Assembly (NCBI GenBank): GCA_037157565.1
Contig: JAZHRO010000026.1
Location: 31,548,501-31,612,500 of the forward strand
Length of the DNA stretch: 64,000 nucleotides
Direction of reading: 5' to 3'
Source: Thalassia testudinum
Lineage: Eukaryota > Streptophyta > Magnoliopsida > Alismatales > Hydrocharitaceae
The position numbers and the translations under genes were made by a program. The notes under the pieces are model-generated. The model was not told the origin of the DNA. It did not search any database and was given only the letters and a program-made list of their open reading frames with translations. Positions 1 to 10,000 of the stretch are shown here, one piece after another (the first letter of the stretch is position 1; every line of letters starts with the position of its first letter).

Positions 1-916
1 GTTTACTTTGCTGGTTAACCTCTTGCTGTACAGTCCATTTACTGGTTTTTTCGGACCACTTCTTGATCTTGAACATGCTGGTGTAGCTCACCGTAGTACA
101 CTTCGGTCTTTCTTATGATAGTTTGATGTTCTAATATAGAATTCAAAGCCTGTATTGTGAGCATATGTTTGCAACTTTGTATACATATCCTACCAGGTTG
201 AAAATTCCATTCCAGTTTGGAATGTTGATCCCTTTCCTTCCACCACACATTCTAAGCCTTTGTAGCTACCTGATTCATCTACATGTCTGAGTTCTCTATT
301 TCCGTCTACAGTAAACACTTCAGAGTCAATAGATCATTATCAAACTGTAATATTTCACATTTTATTAGATAATTGCATACGAAAAATGATCAAATTGAAG
401 CATACAATAGTTTTAGATTACAATTAGAAGTTTATTTACTATCAGTAAGATATTATCTATTTGAATTTGTATGGAACAACTATATATATCAAATATCTAT
501 TGTTAAGAAACTATTCTTACTCGAGCAATCTCTTTCAGTTGGATAATGTGCAGTGCAGTCATAATCTCTACTGTCTGATATAATGAAGTTTGCAATGTTG
601 TTGAATTCATCTGCAAATTGAAGTTAAAGAAATTTCGAGAGTCACAGGAAGTAGTTGTGCATTTTGTAAATTTCTAGCAACCTTTGATATCAATTGAGCC
701 TTCGTTTGAGATGTCATTGATTATTGCTATGGCATCCTCAATGTCAACATCTCCTGTTAGTTATTAAAAGAAATCAGAAATAGTAACTAGGCAAGAAATT
801 AAAATGATGAGTGTGTGACACGAGGAGGAACCTTCCAAATCAGATGGTGGACCTCCTGTTATTTGTTGAAACCTTTTTTCCTCCTGTTCAAATGTGATGT
901 TCAGATTGAAATCCAT
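1..916 (-). pseudogene. FAR1/FHY3-like gene, 5' part, broken by two stops and cut by the window edge
   Basis: Four exons can be read on the minus strand: 832-916 (starts with ATG at 916), 682-753, 521-610, and 305 down to the window edge. Introns are 78, 71 and 215 nt with GT...AG borders (clear donor GTAAGAAT at 520; acceptors TTTGCAG and CTGTAG). The reading frame is kept across all three junctions, which is strong evidence of a real gene structure. The N-terminal exons are acidic. The last exon carries a stretch like the FAR1 DNA-binding zinc finger: TGMEF, then an aromatic/alanine helix, then GFEFYIRTS and a basic tail with one Cys. FAR1-family proteins are Mutator-transposase-derived transcription factors, or transposases of MULEs. 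Two in-frame stops inside the domain (TAG near 134-136, TGA at 88-90) make this a pseudogene or decayed transposase. Family assignment rests on pattern memory. Confidence 0.55.
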
Positions 917-1127
917 TTATGTCTTATTAATCTTCGGTAGACACTGCACCATATTTGGAAGTCATCAATTTTTTGAAGAGTTATTTATTTGTTGGCCTTC
1001 GGAGGAGAGTGATCTTTAAAGCAGCACAAATGGGAGCACGAGAGATGAACAACATGGCTAGTAAAGGACAATAAACATTGTGACACACGCCACCACATAA
1101 TGTTACAGAGCACATGTCAAAGCACAA

Positions 1128-1535
1128 CGATTTGAATAATGAGTAAATAATGAACAGATAAAGGTGTGGGATTATGTAGATGATTGAACTCTATACCTGG
1201 AAATAAACACACGATATAGCAACGATTGAACTTTGTACTTGGAAATAGTACAGGTCACAGCACAGCATATGTCAAAACCCAACGATTTGAACAACGAGTA
1301 GATAATGAACAGCTAAAGGTGTGGGATTGTGTAGATGATTGAACTCTATACCTGGAAATAAGCACATGATACAACAACAATTGAACTCTGTACATGGAAA
1401 TATGACAGGTTACAGCACGACACAGGTCGCAGCACAACAATTTGAACAACGAGTAGATAATGAATAGCTAAAGGTGTGGGATTGTGTATATGATTGAACC
1501 TTGTACCTGGAAATAGGCACACGATACAGCAAAGA
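1128..1535. repeat. Tandem repeat, 155-bp period, about 2.6 copies
   Basis: The segment containing TTTGAAYAACGAGTAGATAA then AAAGGTGTGGGATT recurs at about 1131, 1286 and 1441, a period of 155 bp. Copies one and two are near complete; the third stops after about 100 bp. Short ORFs across it (for example 1255-1449 and 1346-1558 minus) are shadows of the repeat. It lies upstream of the FAR1-like start codon. Confidence 0.8.
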
Positions 1536-1626
1536 AATATCGAAAAGGCTCTCTTCAAAGCTGCACATGCAGGTAAAGCAGCAATGTTCGAATTTTAAAG
1601 AAATATTAGAAAGGCTCTCTTCAAAG
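1532..1626. repeat. Direct repeat of about 29 bp, spaced 65 bp
   Basis: A block containing AAGAAATAT then AAAGGCTCTCTTCAAAG occurs at 1532-1560 and again at 1597-1626. It directly abuts the 155-bp tandem array. Confidence 0.7.
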
Positions 1627-1639
1627 GTAGAAGCGCACA

Positions 1640-2152
1640 CCGCATGATGGCACGTGTTCCTTAGGAAGTGAAGTTGCGTCGATTGTGCAGTGGATATGTG
1701 CATGCCTTTTCCTCTTTTCATCTTTTTTTGTTTGAAGGGAAAAGAAGGCTTATTAGGATATTCAACTCAAAATGTAAATCACAAGAGAATATAAAAAATT
1801 GGTGACTCAGTTTTTCTTGGAAAGGAGTGCATATGGGGGAGGTAATAACTCTTTCAAATTTCACTAGATTTTTATAAGGAATATAAATGAAATTCTCTGG
1901 TTCTCCTTCCTTTAGATTGCGTAAAAAATAATAACTAGCGCAACCTAGGTATTTATAGGTTGCGCTACCCTTGATTGTGGGTTTTATGGGATTTTCCCAT
2001 GATCTAGCTCTTAAGGAGATTAGATTTAGTAACCGTCAAATGACTACTAACGTAAAAATCGACACAACAGTTGTGCGTTTCAATTTCAGTTAACAGGATC
2101 CATTGCCAGGTTATTGTATCCTTAGGTTTGCCACGTTGCCAGATCGGGTCGA
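1640..2152. other. AT-rich intergenic stretch, nothing recognised
   Basis: No coding signal, RNA gene or terminal repeat could be supported. A small inverted-looking AGCGCAACCTAGG/TAGGTTGCGCT motif is present at about 1936-1966 but is too short to classify. Confidence 0.5.
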
Positions 2153-2277
2153 ATCTGCCAAGATGCCAGGTAGTTGGATCTGCCAGGAGGTCGAGTAGCC
2201 ATATCTGCTAGGACGTCGGATAGCCAGATTCGTTAGAATATTGGATGACCGAATCCACTAGGTTGTCGAGTTAAGCT
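2153..2277. repeat. 25-bp minisatellite, 5 degenerate copies
   Basis: Units begin at 2153, 2178, 2203, 2228 and 2253, each close to ATCTGCCAGGAGGTCGAGTA plus five bases. The first four are exactly 25 bp apart; the last is degenerate. A related stretch just upstream (from about 2104) may hold one or two older units. Confidence 0.75.
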
Positions 2278-2930
2278 AAAAATTTATGAAGAGGATTTTT
2301 CTTTCCTCGTCAATAATCTTTTTTATTTGTTTCTTCATGACATCCATTGGTTGATGATGATTGAGTCAAGGTTTCATCTCTCAAGTTATTTTTTTATTTT
2401 TGCAGCAATTTTGGCTTTTGATTGTTTTGATTTTCTTCTTCTTGACTTCCCTTTCTTCCATTGCTTGTTTTACTTTCAGGAGAAACCAGTTATGCTATTA
2501 TTCTAGTTGATAATTAGTTACTCACATTGCATCTGTTACTGCTGGTGTTGGTTTGAATGCCACTACGCAGCTGCTATCATTGCTAAAGATGGTAAGGAAA
2601 ATGTAGCCAATGGTTATCAAGTGAGAGATTTGGTTGCGGATGGTAATTCAAGTCGAGGGCATGTCTTGTTGATAGATGTTAATTATGATACCATGGAAGG
2701 CAACGAAATTGTGACATATGTTAACATTGACGTTGATTTACATGTTAAAGGAGTTATTTTGCGTCCTATGAACCTTTAAAAAGGACTTCATTTCTTCTAT
2801 GAATGAGAGAGAATTCAGAGAGTGATAATCGAGCATTTCAATCAGCATAGCCTACAACGACGTCTCTTAAGAGAACGCCAAGGTTGATTGACGAAATAGG
2901 CATATGTAGCTATAGCGATGGTATTTCAGA
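2278..2930. other. Low-information stretch with one 90-codon ORF
   Basis: The only ORF of note is 2507-2779 on the plus strand. Its N-terminus is Cys/Tyr-rich low-complexity and its C-terminus reads like a decayed coding sequence (VRDLVADGNSSRGHVLLIDV). No family could be assigned. It may be a remnant related to the FAR1/MULE fragment at 3069, on the same strand 300 bp downstream, but this is inference. Confidence 0.25.
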
Positions 2931-2963
2931 CCTACACCAACGGTTTCTGACCGTCAGTGTAGG
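2931..2963. repeat. Imperfect hairpin, 14-bp arms
   Basis: CCTACACCAACGGT at 2931-2944 pairs with ACCGTCAGTGTAGG at 2950-2963 with two mismatches. The CCGTCAGTGTAG string recurs at the edge of the copia LTR at 6917-6928 and 8366-8377. Such GACGG/CCGTC hairpins resemble subterminal repeats of CACTA-type DNA transposons. Confidence 0.5.
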
Positions 2964-3068
2964 TAAAAACTGTTGCTGTACCTGTAGGTCAAATGATCAT
3001 GTTGACAGAGTCACTCTCAATTGTTGTAAGGTAATGATCTCCGCCACCTGGTAAATCATGCCTACGAT

Positions 3069-3320
3069 AAGAAACTAACAATGAAGACAAATCATCCTGC
3101 AATGTTGGAGGCAAATCTTTTGAACGATGGACATTACTATTTCATGGAGCTTCATGATAAGCATAACCACGAATTGTTGAATCTGTCCCAACTACACTTC
3201 TTGACATCTAAGCGTGAAGTTCTGTCACTCAAGTGTTGTTAAATTACAACGAATGATTAAGCTAGTATTAGGCCTTCCAAGACTTATCAGTCATTTGTTA
3301 TAGAGGCAAGTGGTCACGTG
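3069..3320 (+). pseudogene. FAR1/MULE transposase-like fragment
   Basis: The frame starting AAG at 3069 reads a stretch with the FAR1-family zinc-finger tail pattern: TNHPAMLEA, then DGHYYFMEL, then the HNHEL motif followed by a helix with LHFLTSKREV. In FAR1/FHY3 and MULE transposases the Cys...His-x-His motif ends the DNA-binding domain, and a spacer of this kind follows. Stops at about 3240 (TAA), 3258 (TAA) and 3321 show decay; the expected upstream Cys positions are not visible. It is on the opposite strand to the FAR1-like pseudogene at 1-916, so the two are separate fragments or an inverted pair. Confidence 0.45.
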
Positions 3321-3744
3321 TAAAGATTCCAAATTCGGGCTCACGAGCCATTCCAAAATTGAACAACTTATAATAACAAATGAGTGACACCTATCATGCA
3401 AGAATCAGTGTCCATTCAAATATTAAAGCACAGATCAAAGTGGGGACCAATATAGTCATTTTGTGATCCAGGACCGCAGGTTGTTGATTCGAAAAGTGAA
3501 TTGGGATCCTAATATCTTGAGTATTTCAACAATGCATTTTGCACATGTAGATCGGATGTTGGATGCACAGAACACACGCAAACCAATGTGCATCTCAACT
3601 GGGGATCGGATTTGCATTTCGCGAATAACCTTGGATATGAGCTTTGAGGGTTAGTTTATGCTACATGATGTATTCTACAAGATAAAATTTTACAAATAGG
3701 GAATATCCTATGTTGATGTTTACGTGTAATCTAGGAAAATTCTG
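3321..3744. other. AT-rich intergenic stretch with a 63-codon ORF
   Basis: ORF 3463-3654 plus is open but has no recognisable motif. Nothing else can be supported. Confidence 0.3.
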
Positions 3745-4078
3745 TAGGGGTGTTTACGTGAATAGGAGATAAGGTAAAAATAAGTTAGGAATGAAAAATT
3801 AAGGTGTTTACTTGAAAAGAAGGGATGAAAGAAGGGATAAGTTGTCAAAAGACAACTATATCCGTAGATTGGTGGTTATGTTGATTGGTAGATTTTTTCA
3901 TTTTTTGAGACCAAGGGGGAATTAAGGGAAGGGTAAATGTGGAAAGAGTGAGAAGTGTGTGAAGAAAGGTTGTTAGGGATTAGGACACGAGATAACTCAT
4001 CCCTCACACATACTCAGGTTTGAGGAAACCTGAATTTAAAGCAAAACATGAATTCACTTATTTCCCTATGTAAACACG
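3745..4078. mobile_element. Candidate non-autonomous TIR element (MITE-like)
   Basis: The left end TAGGGGTGTTTACGTGAATA and the reverse complement of the right end (CGTGTTTACATAGGGAAATA) share GTGTTTAC plus purine-rich sequence, giving degenerate terminal inverted repeats about 330 bp apart. GTGTTTACTTG also recurs internally near 3813. The TIR is weak and no target duplication was identified, so the class (hAT-like is a guess) is open. Confidence 0.3.
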
Positions 4079-5275
4079 AAATATGCCGCGAAAACATAGG
4101 ATATCCTTTGACGTAAATAGATCAAGTTGTGTTAGAATCCTCTCGTCACTACGATTGCAATGGCATATGGTGCACAAAGAACATTGCAGCTTTCATTGCA
4201 AAGCGTACATGAGATCATGTGGGGAAAAAAAAAAAATTTTTAGTCCCACGCATGATAAAAGGACTTGGAGCCAGAGGATTCCCCCCACGTAAACCCTTGA
4301 TGCAGACCACGCAACCCTCGACTCCAATAGCAATCCGCCGTCACCACCGGTCGTCTTCCCTTCTGCTCCACGAGTTGCGGGCGGGGGGGAGGGTGTGGTG
4401 GTTGTGTGGGGGGAGTGGCTGCGCGTGAGATAGTGAGAGGTCGGTGGCCGGCGACGTCGAGGAGCGACGGGGCAACGAGGACAACGTACGTGCATGAACC
4501 ATGCAGGACGTCGCGAGAGCCCGCACGTATTGGTGGACAGACGAGGGTCGACGAGGATGTGGCCGACGTCTAGAAGGCTCGGGACAATGGTAGCGGCCAC
4601 TGGTGGAGGAGATCAGACAGACGAGGAGGTCGTTGGTCGGGTTCTTTGGGAGCCCGTTGCAGAGAACGATGCAATTGAAGGAGATGGAAGGGTTGGAGCA
4701 TTGGTCAAATTGCATGATGAAAATTTTCATTTTTAAGTCTTGCAATTTGGTCCCCATGAATGAGATGTACTGCATATATAAGTTAATCAACGGTCCCCAT
4801 TGTTTGGAGCAGATCCGGGGATCTAGGAGGCCGTCTTCCCGGATCGAGGACATTTTCCCAAGGTTTTTGTACATTTGGGACACATTGGTAGTACTCAGAT
4901 AGAGGTGTTTCTGCATGGATTATGAGCTTTATGAGGTAGGACACCTATGATTAATGTAAACTCGTATTTTCATGTATAATGTCTATCAAATACCCCTCTA
5001 ATATATGTGTAAACCTGTTTTATGAGTGTGTTTAACCAAGATACTTGACCTTGGAGTGCACATTGAGTACGAGGACCCACAATCAGTAGCGAGGGATCTA
5101 TGAACAACAACCTTGAGCCGTCATGACCTCTAAGCAACATTAGCTGGGTAGTGTAATTTGACATTTTTCCTTTTTCATATGTGATCGGTTGTTGGGATCC
5201 AATTCTTATCTATGCCAAAATTGCATGCATTTCCTTCCTCTTGTCGAGTACTATGAGAGTTTCTATTATATTTTG
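4079..5275. other. Intergenic, GC-rich patch at 4300-4640, no gene supported
   Basis: Overlapping ORFs on both strands (4341-4916 minus, 191 codons; 4193-4600 minus; 4494-4736 plus) fall in a locally GC-rich patch that opens all frames. The minus 191-codon ORF is Arg/Pro/Ser/His-rich at its C-terminus and shows no family motif. Confidence 0.4.
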
Positions 5276-5279
5276 TTTT

Positions 5280-5785
5280 TAGTAAAAGGGATATTATATG
5301 GTACTCAAAAAGTGGCCAACCGGCCAGAAATCTGGTGCAAGCTCCAGTTACAAACATATGTACAGGGCGTTGGAATAATCGCCAAGTATTACCAGGAGAA
5401 TGCGAAGATGATATCATTTGCAAATGTTCTAGCAAGTTTACTGGGTTGGTCATGCCTTCTTCCATTCCTCTCTCCCCATAAATGCCAAACGGTGGCTGAG
5501 ATAAATCTCTGGAATAAATCTGATTGCAAGTGAAGAAACTGGGCTTGATTCCAAGCATCTAATGGCGAGTGCGCCAGAGAGATATTGGGCGAGAAAGAAT
5601 TCCAGACCGATGCCCACACTGAGAACGAGTAGGGGTATCCAAAAAAAGAGACGCGGATGGGGTTCCACCTGATTAGAGCAAAGAGTGCGACAAGGATCAA
5701 CGGCCAAATCCCAGTCAATCAAGGGTCGCCATATCACGAGAATCACTCGTTCACATAGTCGGATTTGAGAAATCTGTTGCATCAA
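5280..5785 (-). pseudogene. LINE (L1-type) 3' end: RT zinc-binding region and C-terminus
   Basis: On the minus strand two frames together carry the C-terminal end of a plant LINE ORF2. The zf-RVT pattern begins in one frame with CRTLCSNQVEPH (about 5655-5700) and continues in another with YPYSFSVWASVW (about 5600-5635), where the expected Cys of FF-x-C is Tyr. Further on comes ATVWHLWGERN (about 5480), the usual block after the zinc-binding region. The switch falls at a run of seven T on the coding strand (5639-5646 region), so a one-base insertion explains the frameshift. The element is 5'-truncated, which is typical of LINEs. No poly-A tail or target duplication was identified. Confidence 0.7.
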
Positions 5786-5789
5786 TATC

Positions 5790-6928
5790 GCATATTGACA
5801 TTAGTTGAGGTCGATGCTGCAACTTTCTATAAATGATTTTGTCGGATGCAGTTTTGATATATAAGCTTCTATTATTTGATGGACCTCGATGAGGGAGGGT
5901 TGAGAAACTCGTTCAGGCTGATGATCGTTCTTAGTTGTCATTTAAATATTTCGAAAATGTAATGACGTTTAATACGATCTATTTGACGAACAAATATTAG
6001 ATGTTGTTTACATCCTTCGTTAGTGCAAACCATCGTAGGCGTTCGATTTTACTTGGACGTCGGCTGCTCTACGATGACACGGTGGAGTCTTTTGTATGGG
6101 TTTTTTGCACATGGTTGAAATGCATGGAAGGCACGTAATCTTTGCTTATGTTGGTGAACTTAAGTGTCTCTTTTCAGATGTTTTGATTTTAAATGGATGC
6201 TATGATTTGAAACGGTTTCGGGTGCTATATTTTGACTTGTGCTAAATTTAGGACGATGTGCATGCTAGTCCTTATATGTGATGGCGTTAGTTTTTTGGTT
6301 TACTTTGGTCTTTTCTCTTGAAATTTCCATACTTACGTAAGATTGCATCTTCATGCAGGTGCACTACTGCATCGTTTGTTGGCATTTGTATAGCCATAAT
6401 TGTCGTAGTTAACATGTGCGAGTTAAGATATGTTGTAATGGAAATTTACAAATGCCAAACATCTTTAAATTGGCACTAGCATCTGCGACGTAACGTATGC
6501 ACACAAATTTCACATCCATTTTGGCAACTATAACTTTATATGTCTGTGACTTGCATGAATTTATGCTGCGAACATGTGCCTCCAATTGTGATTATGACTG
6601 ATCAAGTTGCAGTAATCATTAAGGTTGTTTCCATTGTTTCGCAGAACACATAACATAGGCTTTCTTTGTGACACATAACGAGTAAGATCCTTCACAAGTT
6701 TGGAAATAACGAGGCTACTAAGGACAAAGTGAAGCGGATTGTTTACGATTGTTTTACTAGGGAAGAATTTGAATATGAGTGAAACCATAATAGTTTACAC
6801 CTACATCGATGATTATTAGGTCAAAAATACCGTTGTTGTTTCTCTAGGAGCCTATTCCGATGGTCATTTTTGGCATTGTGTTATGAGACGTCGCTGTAGC
6901 GTGGTTCGACGGTAAAGACTGTCAGTGT
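5790..6928. other. AT-rich intergenic stretch, nothing recognised
   Basis: No coding motif was found. ORF 6561-6788 minus is open but has no recognisable features. The last part (about 6800-6928) resembles the sequence flanking the other side of the adjacent LTR and may be the interrupted host element. Confidence 0.45.
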
Positions 6929-8238
6929 TGTTGGAACCTTGTTTTACATCTTGTTTTAGTGTTAACAAAATTATTATGGATTAATGTTTGCAATTAAGTA
7001 TTTTTCAGATTTAGGTGAAGGAGAAAGGAAAACATGAAATGATGGAGGCATGATGGTGAGAAGAAAAAGATCATGTCATGGAAGATGACAAGGATGAGTC
7101 AAGGAGAAGAAGATCATCTTCAACCTTAGTTTCTGTAGTTTAGATTTTATATTTATAGATTGTATATGTCTCTTAGCAAGAGAATTTAACTTAGATCATA
7201 AAAATTAATTAGAGATAAATTAGGATTTATATGGCATTCATTTTCAAAGTACGTAATGGATTAAAACGTTTACAACAGGTACTTGTAAGCAAGTACCGGT
7301 ACTGTTCATCAGTACTGGTATTTACAAGGCACAGGTTTGAGAATTCGTCTCAAACTGTGAACAACAAGTACCAGTACACGTTGGCCATAGGTTGAAGGCT
7401 TAATTCTGGCCTGAACCTTACAAGTACCGGCACAGGTAGGTTACTGTGCCCAAGGAATTCCAAACCTAGGAGTCACAAGTACCGGTACCCATGATGAGTA
7501 CTGGTACCAGAACTCATGTACTAGTGGCAGTAAGTTGCTAGTACCGATATTAGGTAGTCGTTGGTTCAAAACTGAACAGCTAGAAAATTAATTTAGGCTA
7601 TGTGAATGTTGGAATTAATTCCCAATGTCTAGCAGACGAGTATCCTAGGTTCTAAACTCTATAAAATGACCCTAGGACTCTTTGTTTGCACATAAGAAAT
7701 AGAGAAGAAAAATTCTAGAGCTATATAACATTTTTCCACCACATATTCAAGAGAAGGAATAGTTTGCTGCTTTTCAATCGTGCTATGGGTTTGCAAACAC
7801 ATTGACGTGTTTTGTTCATGCAATTCAACATGATTCACGTCCATCCTAGGCTCTCAAATTGGTAATATTATTCTAATTATTGTTGGGAGGCATAGGAATT
7901 CTTGTTGTAAGAGTTCTCTTTCTTACACCAGTTCTTATTTGTATTTTGAGCTTGTTGCTCGTTGGGTTGTAACAAACTCGTTATTGTACTTGGGTTGAGG
8001 TAACCTGTTAATTACCTTAGTTTAGTAAATTAATTCTCTCGGGGTTGAGAGAATCGGGTTAAAAACCCTAAGCTAGGAGACTTAGGTAATGGAGTACCCA
8101 AGGGAGGGGAACCACTTTACATCTTGTGCATTTTTTGTAGTTTGATTATTTGTGCAAATCTTTTTTGTTATTATTAATATTGTTCTTGAGTGTTTGTGCG
8201 CATAGATAGCCATAAATCCTATATTTTAGATCCTATCA
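6929..8238 (+). mobile_element. Solitary Ty1/copia LTR with 5' TG and 3' CA
   Basis: The segment starts TGTTGGAACC and ends CCTATCA, followed immediately by a Met-tRNA-type primer site (TGGTATCAGAGC). Length 1310 bp. It has a TATA box near two thirds of its length and several copies of the palindrome GTACCGGTAC or near variants between 7275 and 7545. Only about 90 bp of internal sequence follows and there is no second LTR, so it is a truncated element. A 12-bp direct repeat flanks the truncated unit (6917-6928 and 8366-8377). Confidence 0.75.
7659..7668 (+). promoter_or_regulatory. TATA box of the copia LTR
   Basis: CTATAAAATG lies inside the LTR at the position expected for the U3/R border. 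It supports the plus orientation of this LTR. Confidence 0.5.
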
Positions 8239-8273
8239 AGTGGTATCAGAGCTTATCAATTGGTATCAGAGCT
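8239..8273 (+). other. Duplicated primer-binding site (initiator Met-tRNA type)
   Basis: TGGTATCAGAGCT occurs at 8241-8253 and again at 8261-8273, each preceded by ATCAA. TGGTATCAGAGC is the standard plant copia primer site complementary to initiator Met-tRNA. The 20-bp tandem copy is unusual. Confidence 0.8.
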
Positions 8274-8379
8274 AAGAATCTATCAAGTGTTGCACCTGAT
8301 GCTACAACAACAGTCAACTTTGCAAGGCTATGCAGTTTTGCATTTATACTAACAATGACGATTTTGACTGTCAGTGTAG

Positions 8380-9028
8380 ATGCTATCACCGATGATTATT
8401 TATGTTAGTGTAATGCTATGTGTTTACTAAAAAGAAAAATTGTAAGCAAAACAATGATTTTATCTGTCACGACAATGATCAGAGTAGATCTTTCATGTAA
8501 TATTTATTAACATCCCTACTAAAATATATACCTTCAATGATCGATCCTGAGTAACCCTAGCCTTCCTCTAGGGAGGCCCTTTGGCCACTTTCTTGCCCTT
8601 CCCACGAATGTGTTGAGAATGTGCAAAAGTACTAGGAAGTGTATATGTACGTGATAGACTGAGGTGGCTTGGAGCTGGTGGATAGAGGTGGCCGATATAA
8701 AGGTGCCCTAGCTCTGGTGGAAAACATAGTTAGCTTAGGGAACATGGAAGGAGGTGGCCTAAATCAAGGGGTTGGGATAAAAGTCATCAGGGGTGGATGA
8801 AGGTAGGGACAAACTAGGCTTGGACTCAGTAGAAACAAATTGATGCTAGGTCTTCTCATATCCTTGGATGTCCTTCCTTAGCTTGTAGGTTACCGTCGCT
8901 AAATAAATTTGAAAGATTACTTCTCATTTTGTGTTTGACGATGATTTTTTTGTTAAATCATCTCAAAAAAAATTTTGGCGATGATTCTATTGTCAATAAC
9001 CTATCCACCAGATCACTTGAAAGACTTA
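8380..9028. other. Intergenic, possible CACTA-derived sequence
   Basis: No gene was found. TGACGATT/GCGATGATT motifs near 8356, 8937 and 8984 match the hairpin motif that follows at 9029 and suggest debris of one DNA transposon. Confidence 0.3.
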
Positions 9029-9060
9029 TTAGCGATGATTTTATCTAGAATCGTCGCTAA
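9029..9060. repeat. Hairpin TTAGCGATGATTTTA / TAGAATCGTCGCTAA
   Basis: The two 15-nt arms pair with two mismatches around a short loop. The TTAGCGACG...CGTCGCTAA pattern is common in subterminal regions of plant CACTA elements. A related hairpin lies in the LTRs at 26,638 and 32,649. Confidence 0.55.
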
Positions 9061-9193
9061 AGTATCGTTCTTTTTATGAGTATAGAATAGAAAATTGACA
9101 ACAAGAGCAAAAAACTACAGCATGACGTGCTTAATTCACTGTGAATTGTTCGCTGTTTTGGGGAGGGGAGGGGAACTCAATTGAATTCTTTTC

Positions 9194-9545
9194 GGGCTTG
9201 TTTACCTGAGGGGTTAACCCTTATTTACTTGGAAGGTTAAATCTCCTTTTGATTAACACGGGTTAAGAGCTCTTAACATTGATTTGTCTAACATTAGTTG
9301 CTATTGATGTTAGGTAAACCGATGTTTAAGTCTCACAATTTTGTTGTACTCTTGCGGTCTCTGATTCAAATTCTTAATACCACTAACAAGTAAACATCAC
9401 AAGGGTTGACACTCCAACTTAACACCAATTCAAGTAAATACAAATTAATATTACCACCACCATGCAAGTAAACACAATTGAGAGTTAACATCAATTTTAC
9501 ATTTCTTAAGATTAATTCCTTAACACTGCAAGTAAACTAACCCTT
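9194..9545. mobile_element. Candidate non-autonomous TIR element with TGTTTACTTG subterminal repeats
   Basis: The left end GGGCTTGTTTACCTGAGGGG and the reverse complement of the right end (GGGTTAGTTTACTTGCAGTG) share about 15 of 21 positions. The string (G/A)TTTACTTG or its complement recurs at least five times between the ends, as subterminal repeats do in hAT-like MITEs. The same motif occurs in the candidate at 3745-4078. No target duplication was confirmed. Confidence 0.35.
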
Positions 9546-9974
9546 CAAATCTTGTGGGTTTCGACTGATCTTATCCAACGTTTGCTCAATCATCAAGATC
9601 ATTCGAGGTATCAAAATAAGCATAAACTAGCAATATCCAACTAAGCATATGCCTTCGTTTCAAAATATTATCTCCCAATTAAAAATTCGAAAGTCCAATA
9701 CATTATTTTTGGCGAAGCCTATCGAGAGTACCGTCTCTGGGAAAAGAATCTGGTTCTCTCCCAACCTTTCAACGAACATGCAGTTGGCATGCTTTTGCAA
9801 AATTGCGTCGGCCAAGAAAACAAATATGACGAATTTATCGGATCGTGGATTCTGACCGGTCTTTGTGATTTTATCGTGAAAAAATGGGTCTCTAATCGGA
9901 GAAGACTTGTTAGAGTTCAGAGTCTGTAAGGTACAACGATTTATGATGCATCAGCAACGCCGACGCCAGCAATA
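9546..9974. other. Intergenic, nothing recognised
   Basis: ORF 9649-9855 plus has no motif and unconvincing composition. No RNA gene or repeat was seen. Confidence 0.4.
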
Positions 9975-9999
9975 TCTTCTTCTTCTTCTTCTTCTTCTT
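9975..9999. repeat. (TCT)n microsatellite
   Basis: About eight perfect TCT triplets are followed by a T run. Confidence 0.9.
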
Positions 10000-10000
10000 T

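Noticed and set aside
4341..4916. 191-codon minus-strand ORF
   Set aside because: Low-complexity C-terminus in a GC-rich patch, competing ORFs on both strands, no motif and no start or splice support.
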